A stretch of DNA of 64,000 nt, taken from positions 62,001 through 126,000 of the forward strand of contig JAMQHL010000025.1 of NCBI GenBank assembly GCA_025993795.1, written 5' to 3'. Both the position numbers and the translations under genes were made by a program. Position 1 is the stretch's first letter, and the number at the start of each line of letters is the position of its first letter. Positions 23,880 to 32,739 of the stretch are shown here, piece after piece. This DNA is from Planctomycetota bacterium. Its GTDB lineage: Bacteria; Planctomycetota; UBA8742; UBA2392. The notes under the pieces are model-generated. The model had not been told where the DNA came from and ran no database searches. It saw only the letters and a program-made list of their open reading frames with translations.

Positions 23880-26800
23880 ATGGAAAAGAATCGTACTGCA
23901 TTGCTTGTCGGGCTGCTGTTGCTGGTTGCGATCGGGCTGGGAATCGGCTGGTTCCTGCTGAACCCACCGGCAGGCGGCAATCGATCGACCGACACAACGG
24001 CGTTGGACACGCCAGACAACACAACAAAGAAGCAACGTCTCCCGGCCAATGGTCAGGGCGGCCCGCAAGACGACGGTTCTTCAGGCGACGACCAGGGTCC
24101 GCAACCGCACGTCAACAAAGACCAACCCGAAGTTGAGCCTGCTGTTCCGACCATGCTGTCAGTTTCAGGTACGGCACTCGACTTCTTTGATGAGCCGGCA
24201 AGCGGCATCACACTCACGCTGCTTCCCGAAGACGGCGACACAGCCGGCGGACCCACGGCGGTGACCGGCGACGAAGGCAGGTTTACATTTGAGGTCGAAC
24301 TGCTTGTGGGCAAAGGCTACTTCGTGGCGTGCCTTGAAGAAGGCAAAGCCCTGACAGCCACAGAGACGTTTCTTGTGAAAGAAGAAACGCCCGTTGAGGG
24401 ATTGCTGATTCGCATTTACGCGGCGGCCCGCGCTTTCGGTGTGGTTCTGAACGGCGCCGACCAGTCGCCCCTGCCTGATGTCAGCATCGAGCTGAATGCG
24501 CGTTCGGACGAGAAACTGCAGCGCCTGGGGCGCATCCTGGGCCGGTGCAAGCCGGTCAAAAGCGACGCGCAGGGCAAGTTCGAGATGGAAAGCATTGCCC
24601 CCGGTGCCTACCTGGTGTACGCGCGCAAGCAGGGCTGGATGTCGCACGAGTTCAACCCGGTGACGCGCTCGCGCCAGGAAATGGAACTGGACGAGTTTGC
24701 GAACTTTGAGCTGCTGCCATTTGTGCTGGTCCAGGCCGGCGGTATCGAAGGATACGTGCTCAAGCGCTCCGACAATTCCCCGGTGGTCGGCGCAACTGTC
24801 GAGCTTGGCACCGTGCTTGGCGGCACACTGGCGGTTACGAGTACTGACGCGACGGGCTTTTACAAGTTCGACCAGGTCCCCCCCGGCATCGGCGCCCCTG
24901 GCGGCGAAGGCGACGGCATGGGCGGCGCCGCCGTGCGAGCGATCGCCGCCGGGTACGCAATCGCAACCCGTGACCTGCGGGTGCGAAGCGGGCAGGTACG
25001 CAAAGATGTGAACCTGCTGCTTGAAGACGGCGCCGGGGTAACCGGCCGCGTGGTTGATACGAAGCAGCAGGGCATTGCCGGCGCGCAGGTCTACTACAAC
25101 GACAATGACTTTCTGCGGGGCGGCGAATGGGTTGCAGGCATCCGCATACCGCCGCGAACGATAAGCACCACGACCGACGAGCAAGGCAAGTTCACGCTGG
25201 CAAATCTTCCTGTCGGCAGTGTCGGCATCAGCGCCAAGGCGGAAGGATTCGGCAACAAGACCGCGCAAGCCACCACCACCGCCGGCAGCACCGCAGAAAT
25301 TGTGATCGTGCTTGAGCCCGCAGGATGGATCGAGGGCACGGTATCCAATGCCCAGGGCGCTGCAGTGCAGGGCGTGCCGCTGGCGGCCTACGACGTAAGC
25401 GGGCCGGGACAGCTTGCATTCATCATGAAGAGCTTTTTCGGCGAGACACTGCCTGACCGCGGCGAAAGCACGCTCTTCCCGTCCAGCATCCGCAGTGACG
25501 AGAATGGTGCGTTCCGTGTTGAGGGCCTGCCCGCCGGCAAATACGTGCTGCTGGCAAATACCCGCAACTACCAGAAGTACATCAGCCCCGAGCTTGAGGT
25601 CAAAACCGGCGCCGGCACGGTGCACAACGTACGGCTTGAAGTTGGCGGCACGATCTTCGGGCGCGTCTACGATTCGTACTCCAAGGCCGTGCCCGGCGTG
25701 CCGGTGACTTGCGCCAGTTTGATGGGCCAGGATTCGGCGCGTATTCGCACCGCCTACACGGATAGCAACGGCAACTATGAGCTGACGGGCCTGGCGACCG
25801 GCACATACACGGTTGTGCGCAACAGCGGCAACATGGCCGCGTTGCTTCTTCCGAACCCGAGCACTCAGGTCAAGGTTGCCGCCGGAGAGCGCGTTGAGTT
25901 TGACATTTACGACCAGAAACCCGGCACCGCCCGGCTGTATGGCCGCGTAACGGAAGACGGCAAGCCTTACGCCGAAAAGCAGATAGTGCTGATTGGCGGC
26001 AATCGAGGCGGTTTTGCAGCCATCACCACCCGCACCGACAAGCAGGGGAACTATGAGTTCCGAAGTGTCGCGTTGGGCACCTACCAGATCGCGCAGCAGG
26101 GCCAGGGCCCGGCGCCCAGTTTGGTGCGTAAACGCGTGCACGTAGACAAGGACGGCGACGTTGAGTTCGACGTGAACTTTGTGACGGTCAAGATCAGCGG
26201 CCGTGTTGAGCTGGAAGGCGGCAAAGTGCCCGAGGGCCGGGTGCGCGTGATGGCCAGCCCGGTGAGTCCTGACGGCGCCGATCAGGGCAACGACGAAGAG
26301 GGCGTCAGTGAAATGGAGATGCTGGTGTTCCGCGAAACCAACGCCGACGGCAAAACCGGCGCCTTTGAACTCACCGGAATGTCACCTGGATTCTATCGCC
26401 TTACGGTGCGCAGCGAAAAGAACGGCATGGTCACGCGGCCCTACCTGAACTTGCGCAACAGCGTCGCGGGTATCGTGATTACGCTGCCAGCCGAAGGCGC
26501 AACGCTGAAAGGCACCGTGACCGGCATTGACGGTGCCGCCAACAACACGCCCTTTGGACTGATCGCCGCGCTTACGATTGAGGACGACCGCGGGCAGCCG
26601 CTGTCGCTGGGCGGTTTTGACAACGGCGTGAACCTGACCGAAAGCAAATCATTCGAGGTAAAGAACCTGGCCGAGGGCAAGTTCACCATCACGCTGTCGC
26701 TGCCCGGCTACACGCCGGTCACCCACACGAACGTTGAGTTCAAAGCGGGCCAGGCGGTGGCACTGACGTTTGCGTTCGCGCCCAGCGGCAACCTGAAGAT

Positions 26801-27086
26801 CCGCCTGTTGAACACAGACCTGAACGTCCAGACCGCAATGGGCCTTGAGTACGAGATTCGCAACAGCAAAGACGAGCTGTTCAAGAAGCGCTTCACGTTT
26901 CTTGACTTCTTCAACTCTGACGGCAGCACCACCCAGGGCGACGACAATTCGTTCACGATCAAGGACCTGCCGCCCGAAAGCTATACCATCACCATGACGA
27001 TGCCGGGGTACAAAGCCGCAAGCCACCAGTTCACGATCGTCGCTGGGCAGACCACCGAGATAAGCGTAGAATTTGAGAAGAAGTAG
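23880..27086 (+). CDS. Large surface protein with repeated carboxypeptidase-regulatory-like domains
   Basis: The 1068-residue protein has one N-terminal span (about 7-27, TALLVGLLLLVAIGLGIGWF), a Thr/Gly/Gln/Asp-rich linker to about 90, and then about ten beta-sandwich modules of CarboxypepD_reg/Cna-B type. Repeating signatures are G-x-V-x-D/N (VTGRVVDTKQQGIAGAQV, IFGRVYDSYSKAVPGVPV) and the turn D-x-x-G-x-F/Y (TDEQGKFTLANLPVGSV, TDSNGNYELTGLATGTY). It is probably an extracytoplasmic stalk or adhesin-like scaffold. No cell-wall or C-terminal sorting signal is seen. It is followed after 22 nt by the transglutaminase-like lipoprotein. Confidence 0.85.
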   Translation: MEKNRTALLVGLLLLVAIGLGIGWFLLNPPAGGNRSTDTTALDTPDNTTKKQRLPANGQGGPQDDGSSGDDQGPQPHVNKDQPEVEPAVPTMLSVSGTALDFFDEPASGITLTLLPEDGDTAGGPTAVTGDEGRFTFEVELLVGKGYFVACLEEGKALTATETFLVKEETPVEGLLIRIYAAARAFGVVLNGADQSPLPDVSIELNARSDEKLQRLGRILGRCKPVKSDAQGKFEMESIAPGAYLVYARKQGWMSHEFNPVTRSRQEMELDEFANFELLPFVLVQAGGIEGYVLKRSDNSPVVGATVELGTVLGGTLAVTSTDATGFYKFDQVPPGIGAPGGEGDGMGGAAVRAIAAGYAIATRDLRVRSGQVRKDVNLLLEDGAGVTGRVVDTKQQGIAGAQVYYNDNDFLRGGEWVAGIRIPPRTISTTTDEQGKFTLANLPVGSVGISAKAEGFGNKTAQATTTAGSTAEIVIVLEPAGWIEGTVSNAQGAAVQGVPLAAYDVSGPGQLAFIMKSFFGETLPDRGESTLFPSSIRSDENGAFRVEGLPAGKYVLLANTRNYQKYISPELEVKTGAGTVHNVRLEVGGTIFGRVYDSYSKAVPGVPVTCASLMGQDSARIRTAYTDSNGNYELTGLATGTYTVVRNSGNMAALLLPNPSTQVKVAAGERVEFDIYDQKPGTARLYGRVTEDGKPYAEKQIVLIGGNRGGFAAITTRTDKQGNYEFRSVALGTYQIAQQGQGPAPSLVRKRVHVDKDGDVEFDVNFVTVKISGRVELEGGKVPEGRVRVMASPVSPDGADQGNDEEGVSEMEMLVFRETNADGKTGAFELTGMSPGFYRLTVRSEKNGMVTRPYLNLRNSVAGIVITLPAEGATLKGTVTGIDGAANNTPFGLIAALTIEDDRGQPLSLGGFDNGVNLTESKSFEVKNLAEGKFTITLSLPGYTPVTHTNVEFKAGQAVALTFAFAPSGNLKIRLLNTDLNVQTAMGLEYEIRNSKDELFKKRFTFLDFFNSDGSTTQGDDNSFTIKDLPPESYTITMTMPGYKAASHQFTIVAGQTTEISVEFEKK

Positions 27087-27108
27087 ACGAACGGGTGAGG
27101 CTCACGGC

Positions 27109-28386
27109 GTGACACAGACCGGATTAAGTACGTCAGATTGTGCCGAGCCGGGTTCGTGCGTCATTGCTGCCCGGCGCGTTTGCGGCGTGCCGTTGCTGCT
27201 GGGCATGGTCATGCTTAGCGCATGCGCAACCCAGGTCCGCGTCGATGGCAGCGGGCCGCTAGCTGGACCAGACCTGCGCCCGGTCCAGAACGGTGAAAAG
27301 GCACCCCAGACCCTTGAGGACATGCTCACGCACGACGACTTTGACCTGCCGCGCGCGTTGCTGCTGTTCAGCGAGAAGTACTATCCTGAGTTCAAGGGCC
27401 AGGCCCACGACGTTGACGTACCGGCCAAGCTGAAGCGGTTTGAAGAGTATGCTGACGGATTGCGCAAAGAGATCAATCGCGCGCGCTCGCCTCGCACGCG
27501 CTTGCTCGCGTTGACCGACTTTGTGCATGTGCGCCTGGGGCTGCGATTTGACCCGACCGACCAGGGCGGCGCGAACCCCGAAAACCTGTTCTTTGACCGC
27601 ATGCTTCAGAACCGCTACGGATACTGCGTATCGCTGTCGCTGGCGTACCTGGTGTTCGGCCAGGCGGTGGGCCTGGATGTGCGCGGCATTCGCATACCGG
27701 GCCATTTCGCGGTCATTTACCGTGACCGGGAGGCCGATGGCACACCTTACGAAACGATTCCTGAGACGACCGACTTCGGCTCCACGCGCGATGACCTGCA
27801 TTTCTTTGCGCAGTACCGCTTCAGCACAACCAGCGTGAAACACGGCGTGTACCTTACACCGCTCACCGACAAGGAACTGTTCGGCACGCTGTACAACAAC
27901 CTTGCCGGGCTGACCTACCTTCGGAACGACCTGGAACTGTCGGTCAAGCGCTACGACCGTGCGCTTGAGCTTGCGCCTAATAATGCCGAGGTCATGTACA
28001 ATCGGGCGGTCGTGTTGCGCAAACTGAAACGCGCCCATGAAGGGCTCGGCAACCTGAATGAGGCGCTTCGCCTTGACCCCAACTTTGTGCTGGCCCTGAT
28101 CCTGCGGGCAGCCCTGTTCTGGGAGAACGGTGAGAAGCGGCAGGCCCGTGACGACCTGGCCGAAGCCATGCGAAAGCGCCCGGACTGGGTTGAGCCGCTG
28201 ATGCTGGAAGGCCAGTTTCTGATGGACGATGGGCAACTCGATGAAGCCCGCAAACTTTTCGAACGCGTGCTCGAGATGCGCCCGGATTTCAAGTCGGCAC
28301 ACATCGCGCTTGCAGAGCTTGAAACAAAGGCGGGCAACATCGCCAAGGCGCGAAAGCACATGAAGGCCGCGGAGATGGACAAGTGA
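27109..28386 (+). CDS. Transglutaminase-like/TPR lipoprotein
   Basis: GTG at 27109 follows GGTGAGG and gives 425 residues; a later GTG at 27187 would leave a shorter signal ending in LSAC. The lipobox Cys is residue 39 (LLLGMVMLSAC). A SirB1/transglutaminase-like domain follows, with NRYGYCVSLSLAYLVFGQAVG (Cys173) and IRIPGHFAVIYRD (His199). The C-terminal 150 residues are three to four TPR units (NNLAGLTYLRNDLELSVKRY, NRAVVLRKLKRAHEGLGNLN, DGQLDEARKLFERVLEMRPD). Substrate unknown. The stop overlaps the next gene start as GTGA. Confidence 0.82.
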   Translation: MTQTGLSTSDCAEPGSCVIAARRVCGVPLLLGMVMLSACATQVRVDGSGPLAGPDLRPVQNGEKAPQTLEDMLTHDDFDLPRALLLFSEKYYPEFKGQAHDVDVPAKLKRFEEYADGLRKEINRARSPRTRLLALTDFVHVRLGLRFDPTDQGGANPENLFFDRMLQNRYGYCVSLSLAYLVFGQAVGLDVRGIRIPGHFAVIYRDREADGTPYETIPETTDFGSTRDDLHFFAQYRFSTTSVKHGVYLTPLTDKELFGTLYNNLAGLTYLRNDLELSVKRYDRALELAPNNAEVMYNRAVVLRKLKRAHEGLGNLNEALRLDPNFVLALILRAALFWENGEKRQARDDLAEAMRKRPDWVEPLMLEGQFLMDDGQLDEARKLFERVLEMRPDFKSAHIALAELETKAGNIAKARKHMKAAEMDK

Positions 28387-29231
28387 ACAAAATGCCCGCG
28401 CGAATAACCGGCCGCGAGATCGCGCTGGCCGCGCTGTCTGAAACCGGCGTGCACGTCACACATGCGCAACTGGAAGAAATCCGGCGCCACAGCACGGAAC
28501 TCTACCGCCGTCTGCGGTCGGGCGAGCCGACCGTCGTGATCGTTGAGGCGCCGAGTGTACAGTCGCTGGATGTAATGGCGCTGCGCTGGATGTTCAAGGG
28601 CGGCATTACGCCCCTGGTGCTGTGTCCCAGCGACGCCGCCGAATGCGCGGAGCTTGCGGTCACCGCGGCCAAGGCCGCCAACCTGCTGAAAGTGCCGGTG
28701 TTCTTTCTGCTTGAGGAATCCGTTGCGGACGACGAAATCCATCTCGATGAAGCAGCCGAGCAACCCGAGTTATTGTTTGACGCCCCAACGCCGATTGACG
28801 CATCCGACCTGTCGCCCGAAGAGTCTGACCTGCAGGATCTGGAGGCGCGGCTGTCGCGACCTCCGCGCGGCTTCACGGCAACGCGCATCGATGCCACCCC
28901 GACCGATGCGGGCAAGCCGGAATGGCTGGTGGTTACCTACGGAGCGTCGTGTGCGCCAGCGCATGATGCCGTGGTTGCCGCCCGTGCCGAGGGACAACGG
29001 GTGAACCTGCTGCATACGCGCATGCTGTGGCCGCTGCCCGAAGCCGAGATCCTGAAAGCAGCCGCAGGCATGAAGCACATCGTTGTCGCCGAGCGTAACC
29101 TGGGCCAATACGCGCTTGAGATTCGCCGCATTCTGCCCGAGTTGCCGGTGATCAACGCCGGCAGGATCACCGCCCCGTTGCCGGCCGCCTTGATTCTTCA
29201 GCGCCTTCAGCGGTCGCCCCGGTGCTGCTGA
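28383..29231 (+). CDS. Orphan KorA/PorA-like domain protein (2-oxoacid:ferredoxin oxidoreductase alpha fragment family)
   Basis: The 282-residue protein starts at GTG overlapping the upstream TGA, or at ATG 28392. The middle (ITPLVLCPSDAAECAELAV, then KAANLLKVPVFFLLEE) matches the end of the pyrimidine-binding domain of KorA/PorA. The last 110 residues (WLVVTYGASCAPAHDAVV, VNLLHTRMLWPLPEAEIL, HIVVAERNLGQYALEIRRI) match the transketolase-C-like domain. The TPP-binding beta subunit and the complete alpha N-terminus are missing, so it is probably not a working oxidoreductase. The stop overlaps the RAYT-like ATG as TGATG. Confidence 0.75.
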   Translation: MNKMPARITGREIALAALSETGVHVTHAQLEEIRRHSTELYRRLRSGEPTVVIVEAPSVQSLDVMALRWMFKGGITPLVLCPSDAAECAELAVTAAKAANLLKVPVFFLLEESVADDEIHLDEAAEQPELLFDAPTPIDASDLSPEESDLQDLEARLSRPPRGFTATRIDATPTDAGKPEWLVVTYGASCAPAHDAVVAARAEGQRVNLLHTRMLWPLPEAEILKAAAGMKHIVVAERNLGQYALEIRRILPELPVINAGRITAPLPAALILQRLQRSPRCC

Positions 29232-29656
29232 TGCTGCACTTGTACAACATCACGTTGATGCTGAACCGGGCGCTTGAGACGCGGCGGCTGCACAGCAACA
29301 CACACGGCCAGGTCGTGCGCGAAGTAATGGACCACGTCGCCCGAAAGCACGCCAGCGTGTTCGCCTGGGTGGTCATGCCCGACCACATCCATCTGCTATT
29401 TGGGCGCGCGCTGGCACTTGCTGACGTGGATGTCTTTGCCGGCCGTATCAAGCGCCTGATCAACAAGGCCCTGAGCATGCGCCAGATGCACAAGATGAAA
29501 TGGCGTGACGGCTGCGTGAGTTATCCGGTGGACTTGTCCAACATCGCCCACGCCAAGACGCACATTCTGGCCAACCCGGTGCGTGCGGGACTGGCTGCAA
29601 AGCCCGAAGACTACGCACTGGCAGGCACACCTGAGCCCTTGCCTGAAGGTGCGTAA
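29231..29656 (+). CDS. RAYT-like Y1 HUH transposase-related protein, possibly inactive
   Basis: The 141-residue protein starts at ATG 29231 (TGATG overlap with the upstream stop; a GTG at 29222 is also in frame). It has the HUH motif FAWVVMPDHIHLLFG (His52, His54) and the C-terminal ILANPVRAGLAAKPEDYAL typical of REP-associated transposases. In family members the segment before NP usually reads (R)YIxxNP, and I recall that Tyr as the nucleophile. Here it is THILANP, with His111. That suggests loss of transposase activity, or use of another Tyr. Palindromes nearby are listed separately. Confidence 0.75.
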   Translation: MLHLYNITLMLNRALETRRLHSNTHGQVVREVMDHVARKHASVFAWVVMPDHIHLLFGRALALADVDVFAGRIKRLINKALSMRQMHKMKWRDGCVSYPVDLSNIAHAKTHILANPVRAGLAAKPEDYALAGTPEPLPEGA

Positions 29657-29664
29657 GACGAAAC

Positions 29665-29689
29665 CGGGCCGGCAACCAGTGCCGGCCCG
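29665..29689. terminator. Hairpin between convergent genes
   Basis: CGGGCCGGC-AACCAGT-GCCGGCCCG is a perfect 9-bp stem with a 7-nt loop between the RAYT-like gene and the convergent coiled-coil gene. There is no T-run. It may serve as a bidirectional terminator or as a REP-type target. Confidence 0.55.
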
Positions 29690-29705
29690 TTGATCACTTA
29701 CCCGC

Positions 29706-30518
29706 TTAGCGATTGCCGCGGCCCGGCCGTGCCTGGCCGGCTTGCGGCGTATTGCGGCCGCCTGTGCGGTTCACCGCGTTCAGGATGTTTTTGGCCGTCT
29801 CCGCATCGACGTAGGTGGAAAGCGCGGCGCTGGTGGTCGCGTCAAGATCGGTCATCTTCTGCTCATAGGCTTTGTCGTCGACTTCGACGCCGTCAATGCG
29901 CTGGCCATCGCGCTCGCTGCGCAATTCAGCGCGGAACTGAAGGTGCGTCACCAGGGCGTTACTGACTTCGGCAATCGACCCCTGCGGGATGTTCAGGCGC
30001 GCCGCCTGCCCTTCGACAAACCGGGGGATGTATTCACTGATCTGGACCTTCTGATCTTCCAGCTCTTTGGCGCGATCGGCTTGGCGTTCCAGGCGCCGCT
30101 CTTCGCGCCTCTCTTCTTCCAGCCTGGTTACAACACCGCGCACAGCCGTGTCGAAATCGCTGCTTCCAGCCGCCGGCCCGTCCTCCGGCGCCGCTACCGG
30201 GGCTGATGCCGGCTTGCTCGTCTTCAGCGCTGCGATCTCGGCTTTCAGACTGGCGATCTCGGCGCTGTGGTCGGTTGGCTTGGCAGACTTGGACTGCTCG
30301 ATGTCGACCGACAGCTTCGCCAGGTCTTTGCGCAGGCCGGCGATTTCCTCACTTGCGGAATGGTCGGTTGCGGTCGATTCAGGCCCGTCAATCGCGACGG
30401 GCGCCACCTGGGCGCTCTGCACGCGGTTGTTGAGCGGCACCAACCCCAGGGCGACGGCGCCTAATGCAGCGCCCGCGCCAAGGAACCCGGCAGCGAGTAC
30501 GGCAAGAATCGTCTTCAT
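29706..30518 (-). CDS. Exported or anchored coiled-coil protein
   Basis: The start is ATG at 30518 after GGAGG, giving 270 residues with an N-terminal hydrophobic segment (TILAVLAAGFLGAGAALGAVALGLVPL). A heptad region follows with two related units, TDHSASEEIAGLRKDLAKL and TDHSAEIASLKAEIAAL, then Arg/Glu-rich helices (LEEERREERRLERQADRA). The C-terminal 100 residues are a separate helical domain ending in a Gly/Arg tail. Function not recognised. It is separated from the Nudix gene by about 80 nt. Confidence 0.7.
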   Translation of the reverse strand: MKTILAVLAAGFLGAGAALGAVALGLVPLNNRVQSAQVAPVAIDGPESTATDHSASEEIAGLRKDLAKLSVDIEQSKSAKPTDHSAEIASLKAEIAALKTSKPASAPVAAPEDGPAAGSSDFDTAVRGVVTRLEEERREERRLERQADRAKELEDQKVQISEYIPRFVEGQAARLNIPQGSIAEVSNALVTHLQFRAELRSERDGQRIDGVEVDDKAYEQKMTDLDATTSAALSTYVDAETAKNILNAVNRTGGRNTPQAGQARPGRGNR

Positions 30519-30600
30519 GGCAGCCCTCCTGTTCTTGCCCAAGTAACCCTGCACAAGGGGTTATGGTTCCGCGAATTCCGGGATTCGCGGCAGCGCCCTG

Positions 30601-31134
30601 TTAAGCCCCAAGATATGGCTTGAACACCATCAGGTATCCCAAAGCAGCAATCGTCTTGCCATCCTTGATGTTGTTCGCCTTCAGTTGCACACGCAGCTCT
30701 TTGAAACTGAACGGCTTGGTTGTGATGTCTTCATCCTCGTCAAACTTCTGCGTGCCTGGCGTCAGGCCAGTGGCCACGAAGATGTGCATCTTTTCGTCCA
30801 TCATTCCCGGGCTGGGAAACATCGTGAACAGGTGCTCGATCTTGCCGGCTTTGAAACCGGTCTCTTCTTCCAGTTCGCGGGCTGCGCAGGCGAGCGGGTC
30901 TTCCCCCGGGTCAAGGGTGCCCGCCGGGATTTCCCAAAGCGGGCGTTTGGCGCCGATGCGCCACTGCTCGATCAGTAGCACGGTGTCATTGTCCACCATG
31001 GGCACGATACATGCAGCCCCGGGATGCTCGATCACCTCGCGCTGCACCTCTTTGCCCTCGGCGTCCTGCAACGTGACGCGCGCGACCTTGAACGCCTTGC
31101 CCTGGTACACAGTCTCACGGTTCAGCTGGATCAT
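30601..31134 (-). CDS. Nudix hydrolase, ADP-ribose pyrophosphatase-like
   Basis: The 177-residue protein has a complete Nudix box at about 72-94 (GTLDPGEDPLACAARELEEE followed by TGF), matching GX5EX7REUXEEXGU. The preceding IEQWRIGAKRPLWEIPAGTL is typical of the ADP-ribose/sugar-nucleotide pyrophosphatase subgroup. It probably hydrolyses ADP-ribose or a similar nucleoside diphosphate linked to X in the cytoplasm. Its ATG overlaps the stop of the upstream gene as ATGA, so the two are translationally coupled. Confidence 0.92.
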   Translation of the reverse strand: MIQLNRETVYQGKAFKVARVTLQDAEGKEVQREVIEHPGAACIVPMVDNDTVLLIEQWRIGAKRPLWEIPAGTLDPGEDPLACAARELEEETGFKAGKIEHLFTMFPSPGMMDEKMHIFVATGLTPGTQKFDEDEDITTKPFSFKELRVQLKANNIKDGKTIAALGYLMVFKPYLGA

Positions 31135-31787
31135 TGCGCGGCCCTTGTTTCCTTGTGTTCCAGCTCAACCTGCACGCTCCCCGCATCCAGCCGGCCGCCC
31201 TTCAGCTTGCCGGCGCCTGGCGGTTCGCCCGGTATGAAGATGTCAAGCTGGCGCCGCGCCCCGGTTGGCAGCGTGAACTCGCGAACCCCCTGGCTCAACC
31301 TAAGCTTGCCAAGCGCCGTGGCTGAGTCACGCGACGCAACATCGTCAAGCCACCTGCAGGCCCACTGCACACCATCGTCACCGGTAAGAGTAAGGCTTGT
31401 CAGCTTGACCTTGCGCTCGTCCTTGCCCGTGTTGTGCAGTTCCAGCCGCAGCAGGCGGCCCTTGGCCGAAATGCCCATGTCTGCGCGCAGCTTCTCGGAA
31501 AGCTCCGCGTTGTAGGCGTCTGCGTCATCGAGGTCACGGACGCTGACGGCTAACCCGCCCGCTTCGCCCTCGACTGACGCGATGACCGCGCCCGGCTGGC
31601 TGGTCGGAATGTCAACGTTGGAAACCTGTGAGCCGCCAAACGGCCGGATCGTGTACAGAACATAGAAGAAGAACGCACTCGCGGCCAACGCGCTCAGAAT
31701 CACCAGTACGTTCAGCGCAATCTGCGCCTTGTGCGCATCGCGGCGCGAGCTTTCAAAGCCGCCTTCCGGTTCCGCCTCTTCAGTCAT
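31131..31787 (-). CDS. Single-span membrane protein, unknown
   Basis: The 218-residue protein has a cytoplasmic N-terminus, a span at about 23-48 (IALNVLVILSALAASAFFFYVLYTI) and an extracytoplasmic beta-rich domain (GAVIASVEGEAGGLAVSVRDL, LLRLELHNTGKDERKVKLTSL, REFTLPTGARRQLDIFIPGE). The L-x-N-T/G-K-x-x-x-V-x-L pattern is common in Planctomycete proteins that measure or bind at the surface, but I assign no family. It is coupled to the Nudix gene by a 4-nt overlap. Confidence 0.7.
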   Translation of the reverse strand: MTEEAEPEGGFESSRRDAHKAQIALNVLVILSALAASAFFFYVLYTIRPFGGSQVSNVDIPTSQPGAVIASVEGEAGGLAVSVRDLDDADAYNAELSEKLRADMGISAKGRLLRLELHNTGKDERKVKLTSLTLTGDDGVQWACRWLDDVASRDSATALGKLRLSQGVREFTLPTGARRQLDIFIPGEPPGAGKLKGGRLDAGSVQVELEHKETRAAQ

Positions 31788-31844
31788 GCCGGCAGTGTAG
31801 CGGGCGCGCTGCGGTTTGTCTTGGCAGCAAAGGGCAGGTGCGCA

Positions 31845-31878
31845 AACACCAGGACCGCCCGCAGGCGGTCCTGGTGTT
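31845..31878 (-). terminator. Long perfect hairpin downstream of STN-like gene
   Basis: AACACCAGGACCGCC-CGCA-GGCGGTCCTGGTGTT is a perfect 15-bp stem with a 4-nt loop, 19 nt after the stop of the STN-like gene (minus strand). Only a short T-run follows on that strand (GTTTG), but the stem is very strong. Confidence 0.75.
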
Positions 31879-31896
31879 GGTCGTCAGGCTGAAGAA

Positions 31897-32592
31897 TCAC
31901 TTGGCGCTGCGGAGCTGCTCCAGCAGGTCTGCTACTTCCTTGTGAACCTTGCGCGATGCATTCACGACAAGCTGGCCCTGCACAATCTTGACGCTGGCGG
32001 TGCTGCCCCAGTCAGCGTCAATGCCCTCTTCAATCATGTCTACGATGTCCTCTGTTTCGACGATCTTGTCTTCGTCGCCGTACTCAATGACCGGGCCGCC
32101 GCTGCCGTCGTCCTCGCCCTTCAGGCGAAGCTTCGGTGCCGGGAAGTCCTTGATCTTGGCGGTGATGTCGCGCACGTCATAGGTCTTGGTCGATGTGACC
32201 GACTCAGCCTTTTCCTTGGACGTGATGTACAGAACGCCGTTCTTGTAGGCCTTGTGCAGCGCCACCTGGTCGATCACGATGTTCAGCGCGTTGCCAGCCT
32301 TAATGTCTCCCAGTTCCAGGCTGATCTTGCGGTCTTCGTCGGAAACCCCTTCCAGCGCCTTCTTGTCAAACACGATCGTGATGCGGCACTTCTTGGCGAT
32401 GTCCTTGACCACTTCGGTCACGTCGGCATCTTCATAGGCCAGCGTGTCGAGCTTGGTCGATTCGAGTTGGGACTCGATCTTGCGGTAGGTCGCCTCGTCT
32501 TTCTCGGAGGCGCTCTTGGCGATGCTCTTCTGCGCGAACACCGGCACAGCCGCGAGCACCAGAGCTATGGCGATAGCGAAAAGTCGTTTCAT
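31897..32592 (-). CDS. Exported secretin/STN-like short N-domain protein
   Basis: The start is ATG at 32592 after GGGGAA. It gives 231 residues and a signal peptide (MKRLFAIAIALVLAAVPVFA). The STN/secretin N-domain reads VVKDIAKKCRITIVFD, ISLELGDIKAGNALNIVID and GVLYITSKEKAE. The C-terminal half has KTYDVRDITAK and KIVQGQLVVNASRKVHKEVA, resembling the N1-type subdomain, but there is no secretin barrel. It is likely a periplasmic accessory that binds secretion or surface proteins. It stands alone between a terminator and livF. Confidence 0.75.
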   Translation of the reverse strand: MKRLFAIAIALVLAAVPVFAQKSIAKSASEKDEATYRKIESQLESTKLDTLAYEDADVTEVVKDIAKKCRITIVFDKKALEGVSDEDRKISLELGDIKAGNALNIVIDQVALHKAYKNGVLYITSKEKAESVTSTKTYDVRDITAKIKDFPAPKLRLKGEDDGSGGPVIEYGDEDKIVETEDIVDMIEEGIDADWGSTASVKIVQGQLVVNASRKVHKEVADLLEQLRSAK

Positions 32593-32739
32593 ACGCGATT
32601 CCCCAAGGGGTATAGACCGGGGCAGAACGGCCTTCGTGGCCTCCCCCACTGTAACCGACGCACCCCCTTGCCGCAAACTATGGCTCACAAGGACTTGCGC
32701 CAAAGCGATGCTCGCGCGTTGGCTTCGCGCATCGGGAAA

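Noticed and set aside
24165..26141. Open frame of about 650 codons antisense to the 1068-residue surface protein
   Set aside because: High GC leaves the complementary frame open; composition is His/Arg/Val-rich with no domain pattern.
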